Part shown: in pieces, positions 33,348-36,803 of the stretch
Position numbering within the stretch: the first letter of the stretch is position 1
Layout of the letters: the number at the start of each line of letters is the position of its first letter
Program-made: the position numbers and the translations under genes
Notes under the pieces: model-generated
Database searches by the model: none
What the model saw: only the letters and a program-made list of their open reading frames with translations
Told to the model about the DNA's origin: nothing
Assembly (NCBI GenBank): GCA_004554205.1
Contig: SFNH01000028.1
Span: 1-36,803 of the forward strand
Length of the DNA stretch: 36,803 nt
DNA from: Clostridium sp.
GTDB taxonomy: Bacteria; Bacillota; Clostridia; Lachnospirales; Lachnospiraceae
Direction of reading: 5' to 3'

Positions 33348-34367
33348 ATGAAGCTGCGAATAGGAAATGTCGAACTTGAGAACAATTTGATACTGGCACC
33401 GATGGCGGGAGTGACGGATCAGCCGTTCCGCCTGCTCTGCAAGGAGATGGGCTGCGGCCTGCTCTGCACGGAGATGGTGAGCGCAAAGGCAATCCTCTAC
33501 GGCAACCGCAATACGAGGGAACTCCTGGAGGTGAGGGATGAGGAGCGCCCGGTCGCCGTCCAGCTCTTTGGCTCCGATCCCGAGATCGTCAGCGCCATGG
33601 CGCACCGGATCGAGGACGGCCCCTATGATATCATTGATATCAACATGGGCTGCCCGGTGCCGAAGGTGGTAAATAACGGCGAGGGCTCCGCGCTGATGAA
33701 AGATCCGAAGCTGGTGGAGAAGCTGTTGACCGCGCTTGTGAGGCGCGTGGAGAAGCCGGTGACGGTAAAGATCCGGAAGGGCTTTGACGAAACTCATGTG
33801 AATGCGGTCGAGATCGCAAAGATCGCCGAGAGCTGCGGCGTGTCGGCGGTCGCGGTTCACGGACGGACGAGAGAGCAGTATTATTCCGGGGAAGCGGACT
33901 GGGATATTATCCGCCGCGTTAAGGAGGCAGTGAAGATACCGGTCATCGGAAACGGAGATGTCTGGGGGCCAAAGGAAGCGAGGCGGATGCTCGATACGAC
34001 CGGCTGCGACGGCGTTATGATCGCGCGGGGCGCGCAGGGGAATCCCTGGATCTTTAAGCAGATCAGTCATTACCTGGATACGGGCGAGATGCTTCAAAAG
34101 CCAGACGCCCGCGAGGTCGGGGCGATGATCCTGCGCCACGCGCGGCTTCAGATACAGCTTAAGGGCGAGCTGATCGGGATGAAGGAGATGCGAAAGCATA
34201 TCGCCTGGTACACCGCAGGGCTGCCGCATTCGGCAGCGATACGCAGGGAGTGCAATACACTGGAAACGCTCGCACAGCTTGAGGCACTCCTGGCCGGGCA
34301 TGGGATGCTGGGAGCAGCCAGCCGTGAGGGAGCGTTATGTAAATCTTACCGCGAGGGAGGCCGGTGA
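33348..34367 (+). CDS. dusB: tRNA-dihydrouridine synthase (DusB-like)
   Basis: FMN-dependent enzyme reducing uridines in tRNA to dihydrouridine. The 339-residue protein starts MKLRIGNVELENNLILAPMA and has DINMGCPVPKVVNNGEGSAL with the catalytic Cys near residue 102, VKIRKGFDE, HGRTREQYYSGEADW, GNGDVWGP and the helical C-terminal domain. A GAGAGGGACGACGGGG stretch precedes the ATG. The last 16 residues (from 324, ASREGALCKSYREGGR) are encoded by the repeat fragment that begins at 34318, so the natural C-terminus was replaced or extended. Confidence 0.94.
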   Translation: MKLRIGNVELENNLILAPMAGVTDQPFRLLCKEMGCGLLCTEMVSAKAILYGNRNTRELLEVRDEERPVAVQLFGSDPEIVSAMAHRIEDGPYDIIDINMGCPVPKVVNNGEGSALMKDPKLVEKLLTALVRRVEKPVTVKIRKGFDETHVNAVEIAKIAESCGVSAVAVHGRTREQYYSGEADWDIIRRVKEAVKIPVIGNGDVWGPKEARRMLDTTGCDGVMIARGAQGNPWIFKQISHYLDTGEMLQKPDAREVGAMILRHARLQIQLKGELIGMKEMRKHIAWYTAGLPHSAAIRRECNTLETLAQLEALLAGHGMLGAASREGALCKSYREGGR

Positions 34368-34595
34368 ACACTTTTGCGAGCTAATCGGGCAGGAGATAAC
34401 TGTTCAGTAGGTCTGCGCATTTACTGCGCTGACCGTAAGAAAGCGTAGCGGTTGTAGGCAAAAATCCCATTGCCGAAGGCAATTTTCATGGATTTTTGCC
34501 TGTAACTGTGAAGGCACTGAACAGTTACACCAAAAGCATTGCATCCGGCGACCGAACAAAAACGAATACCCCGGCCGCGACCGAACAAAGGCGGA
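34318..34595 (+). repeat. Truncated composite repeat with nested core, copy E
   Basis: From CCAGCCGTGAGGG the sequence matches 13217 onward of the 12989-13475 element. It then contains a core bounded by ATAACTGTTCAG (34396-34407) and CTGAACAGTTAC (34517-34528), with hairpins 34410-34434, GGCAAAAATCC/GGATTTTTGCC around ATTGCC/GGCAAT, and a right-end hairpin. Around the core are the GGTGAACACTTTTGCGAG and AAAAGCATTGCATCC arms and two CGACCGAACAAA motifs (34549, 34578). The outer GTAACAGTTCAG ends are missing and no target repeat is seen. It provides the end of dusB. Confidence 0.78.
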
Positions 34596-34615
34596 AACTC
34601 AAGGTCCCCTGGTTA

Positions 34616-34644
34616 TTGACAGGGAGCACGCTTTCGTATATAAT
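34616..34644 (+). promoter_or_regulatory. Perfect-consensus promoter of greA-lysS
   Basis: TTGACA at 34616-34621, 17-base spacer, TATAAT at 34639-34644: a full match to the sigma-A consensus. It lies about 20 bases after the end of the repeat fragment. Confidence 0.9.
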
Positions 34645-34700
34645 GATGGGAATGTAAAATGCCATGCAGATGGAACGAAAAAAGGAAGGAAATAAGCGTC

Positions 34701-35183
34701 ATGTCAGAGAAAAAACACATTTTAACATATGCGGGACTCAAGCAGTATGAGGATGAGCTGCAGGATCTGAAGGTAAACCGCAGAAAGGAGGTCGCCCAGA
34801 AGATTAAGGAAGCCAGGGAGCAGGGCGACTTATCCGAGAATGCAGAGTATGATGCGGCAAAGGATGAACAGCGCGATATTGAGCTGCGCATCGAGGAGCT
34901 TGAGAAGCTTCTGAAGAACGCGGAGGTCATCGACGAGGACGAGATTGATCTAAACAAGATCAGCGTCGGCTGCAAGGTAAAAGTGTATGATATGGATTTT
35001 GATGAGGAGATGGAATTCAGGATTGTAGGCTCAACCGAGGCAAACAGCCTGCAGAATAAGATTTCCAACGAGTCCCCGGTGGGCCGTGCGCTGATCGGCA
35101 GGATGGTGGACGACGTGGTGGATGTGGAGACTCAGGCCGGCGTCATTCAGTACAAGGTTCTGGAGATTCAGCGGGTATCATAA
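34701..35183 (+). CDS. greA: Transcription elongation factor GreA
   Basis: Enters the RNA polymerase secondary channel and stimulates cleavage of backtracked RNA. The 160-residue protein has the N-terminal coiled coil, with DLSENAEYDAAKDEQ holding the acidic tip residues near 43, and a C-terminal FKBP-like domain (SPVGRALIGRMVDDVVDV near 126). The ATG at 34701 gives the normal MSEKKHILTYAGLKQYEDEL start; 14 codons upstream lie in the leader. A GGAAGGAAAT ribosome site is upstream. It is followed by lysS, a frequent pair in Clostridia. Confidence 0.96.
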   Translation: MSEKKHILTYAGLKQYEDELQDLKVNRRKEVAQKIKEAREQGDLSENAEYDAAKDEQRDIELRIEELEKLLKNAEVIDEDEIDLNKISVGCKVKVYDMDFDEEMEFRIVGSTEANSLQNKISNESPVGRALIGRMVDDVVDVETQAGVIQYKVLEIQRVS

Positions 35184-35213
35184 GGAAAAAGGACAAAGGA
35201 GCAGGGAGAGAAG

Positions 35214-36722
35214 ATGACAGAGAAGAACCAGGGCCAGCAGAACACAAAGCAGAATCAGGAGCCGGATTTACATCAGCTCCTTAAGGTGCGTCGCGAGAAG
35301 CTTTCGGAGCTTCAGGCAGCGGGCAGAGACCCGTTCCAGATCACGAAATATGATGTGACGGTACACAGTACCGACGTAAAGGAAAACTACAGCGAGTGGG
35401 AGGGCAGGGAGGTGTCCGTTGCCGGGCGCATGATGCAAAAACGCGTGATGGGTAAGGCATCCTTCTGCAATGTTCAGGATTTGAAGGGCAACATCCAGTG
35501 CTATGTGGCAAGAGACGATCTGGGCGAGGAGGCATACCGCGATTTCAAGCGCATGGATATCGGCGATATCGTGGGCGTGAAGGGCGTTGTGTTCACCACC
35601 AAGATGGGCGAGATCTCCATCCATGCCCATTCTGTCACGCTGCTTTCCAAGAGCCTGCAGGTGCTCCCGGAGAAGTACCACGGTCTGACGAATACCGATA
35701 TGCGCTATCGTCAGCGATACACGGATTTGATCATGAATGAGGAGGTCAGAAAGACCTTTGTAATGCGCTCTAAGATCATAAGTTCTATCCGTCGCTATCT
35801 GGACGACCGCGGCTTCCTTGAGGTCGAGACGCCAATGTTAGTGGCAAATGCCGGCGGTGCGGCGGCAAGACCGTTTGAGACTCATTACAACGCACTTGAT
35901 GAGGACGTGAAGCTGCGCATTTCCCTGGAGCTGTACTTAAAGAGGCTGATCGTGGGTGGCATGGAGCGCGTCTATGAGATCGGCCGCGTATTCCGCAATG
36001 AGGGCCTTGACACCCGTCACAACCCGGAATTTACGCTCATGGAGCTGTATCAGGCGTACACCGACTATCACGGCATGATGGATTTGACGGAGAACCTGTT
36101 CCGCCACGTCGCAAATGAGGTCTGCGGCACGACGCTGATCCCTTACGCGGATGTTGAGATTGACCTCGGCAAGCCGTTTGAGCGCCTGACTATGGTTGAC
36201 GCGATAAAGAAATACACCGGCATTGATTTTGACGGGATCACGACGACCGAGGAGGCGAAGAAGCTGGCGGACGAGAGGGAAGTCCACTATGAGGAGCGCC
36301 ATGTGCGCGGCGACATCATCAACCTCTTTTTCGAGGAGTTTGTCGAGGAGCATTTAATCCAGCCGACCTTTATCATGGATCACCCTGTGGAGGTCTCCCC
36401 GCTGACGAAGAGAAAACCGGATAAGCCCGAGTATGTGGAGCGCTTCGAGCTGTTCATCTACGGCCGCGAGATGTGCAACGCCTACTCCGAGCTGAACGAT
36501 CCGATCGACCAGCGCGAGCGCTTTAAGGCGCAGGAGGCGGCCCTGGCGGCGGGCGACGAAGAGGCAAACACCACCGACGAGGACTTTATGAATGCCCTTG
36601 AGATCGGCATGCCCCCGACCGGCGGCATCGGGTACGGGATCGACCGACTTGTCATGCTGCTCACAAACAGCCCGGCGATTCGGGATGTGCTGCTGTTCCC
36701 GACGATGAAGCCCTTAGATTGA
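35214..36722 (+). CDS. lysS: Lysine--tRNA ligase (class II)
   Basis: Charges tRNA-Lys. The 502-residue class II enzyme has an N-terminal OB-fold anticodon-binding domain (VSVAGRMMQKRVMGKASFCN near residue 65) and a catalytic domain with motif 2 FRNEGLDTRHNPEFTLME near 261 and motif 3 GIGYGIDRLVMLL near 474. Its short N-terminal extension is rich in Gln and Asn. AAAGGAGCAGGGAG precedes the ATG. It is the last gene in the window and probably co-transcribed with greA from the consensus promoter. Confidence 0.97.
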   Translation: MTEKNQGQQNTKQNQEPDLHQLLKVRREKLSELQAAGRDPFQITKYDVTVHSTDVKENYSEWEGREVSVAGRMMQKRVMGKASFCNVQDLKGNIQCYVARDDLGEEAYRDFKRMDIGDIVGVKGVVFTTKMGEISIHAHSVTLLSKSLQVLPEKYHGLTNTDMRYRQRYTDLIMNEEVRKTFVMRSKIISSIRRYLDDRGFLEVETPMLVANAGGAAARPFETHYNALDEDVKLRISLELYLKRLIVGGMERVYEIGRVFRNEGLDTRHNPEFTLMELYQAYTDYHGMMDLTENLFRHVANEVCGTTLIPYADVEIDLGKPFERLTMVDAIKKYTGIDFDGITTTEEAKKLADEREVHYEERHVRGDIINLFFEEFVEEHLIQPTFIMDHPVEVSPLTKRKPDKPEYVERFELFIYGREMCNAYSELNDPIDQRERFKAQEAALAAGDEEANTTDEDFMNALEIGMPPTGGIGYGIDRLVMLLTNSPAIRDVLLFPTMKPLD

Positions 36723-36730
36723 CCGAAACG

Positions 36731-36760
36731 CGAAAAAGCCCGTAATATCAAGGGTTTTCG
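36731..36760 (+). terminator. Weak hairpin after lysS
   Basis: CGAAAA (36731-36736) and CCC (36739-36741) can pair with GGG (36752-36754) and TTTTCG (36755-36760) around a ten-base loop. No T-run follows. It may be a terminator part or another kind of site; the last 43 bases of the window show nothing further. Confidence 0.3.
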
Positions 36761-36803
36761 GACACAGGGGAAACGAAAAACCTTACGCCTTACACCAAAC
36801 TTA

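Noticed and set aside
33225..34301. Antisense frame of 358 codons opposite dusB
   Set aside because: It mirrors dusB codon structure (His/Arg/Leu-rich) and starts and ends in repeat or coding DNA.
34388..34536. Target duplication around the nested core of copy E
   Set aside because: The 8-base flanks (GGCAGGAG and ACCAAAAG) do not match, so an independent insertion of this core cannot be shown.
36731..36803. Possible integration site after lysS
   Set aside because: The CGAAAA-CCC...GGG-TTTTCG palindrome resembles crossover sites only loosely, and no integrase or direct repeat is visible before the window ends.

Overview
The window looks like a stretch of chromosome from a fairly GC-rich member of the Clostridia, most likely Lachnospiraceae (Clostridium cluster XIVa type). 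This is inferred from gene order and protein families: rpsO-pnp, rimP-nusA-rnpM-ylxQ-infB-rbfA-nrnA-truB-ribF, hprK-murB-rapZ-whiA-crh-like, a DUF1846 protein and a DUF4015 lipoprotein. Almost everything is on the + strand; only the DUF1846 gene is on the - strand.

Layout. 1-2565: rpsO with a structured leader, then pnp. 2684-11340: the long translation/RNA operon from rimP to ribF, with its own promoter and a leader hairpin that may be a NusA-responsive attenuator. 11341-14959: the convergent DUF1846 gene, a 487-bp repeat element, and a DUF4015 glycoside-hydrolase-like lipoprotein. 14971-17492: a LexA-type box, a DUF1653 protein and uvrC. 17811-21927: hprK, murB, rapZ, whiA and an HPr-like protein with Glu instead of His at position 15 (Crh-like). 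22188-27984: a divergent NRAMP-family transporter plus pxpB, pxpC, accB, accC and pxpA, which together could form a complete biotin-dependent carboxylase/5-oxoprolinase system. 28199-36722: dnaE, pfkA, a small hypothetical gene, dusB, greA and lysS.

The main surprise is a family of intergenic mobile elements. Four copies (8359-8501, 12989-13475, 17489-17782, 33131-33274) begin with GTAACAGTTCAG or a one-base variant and end with its inverted complement. Three of them are flanked by perfect 8-bp direct repeats (GAAAAGAT, GATTCCAT, GTTTTACC). They encode no protein, so they look like MITEs. GTAA ends plus 8-bp duplications point to an IS66-family transposase acting in trans (inference). Two short copies and two longer or nested relatives share a core of hairpins in which several base pairs change on both sides together, so the fold appears conserved. 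The elements have rewritten gene ends: they supply the uvrC stop codon, replace the C-terminus of the small gene before dusB, and add 16 residues to DusB. Related fragments lie at 2567-2661, 28006-28092, 31699-31710 and 34318-34595.

No tRNA, rRNA, CRISPR array, transposase gene or prophage was seen. All family assignments come from reading motifs by eye; no database search was run.
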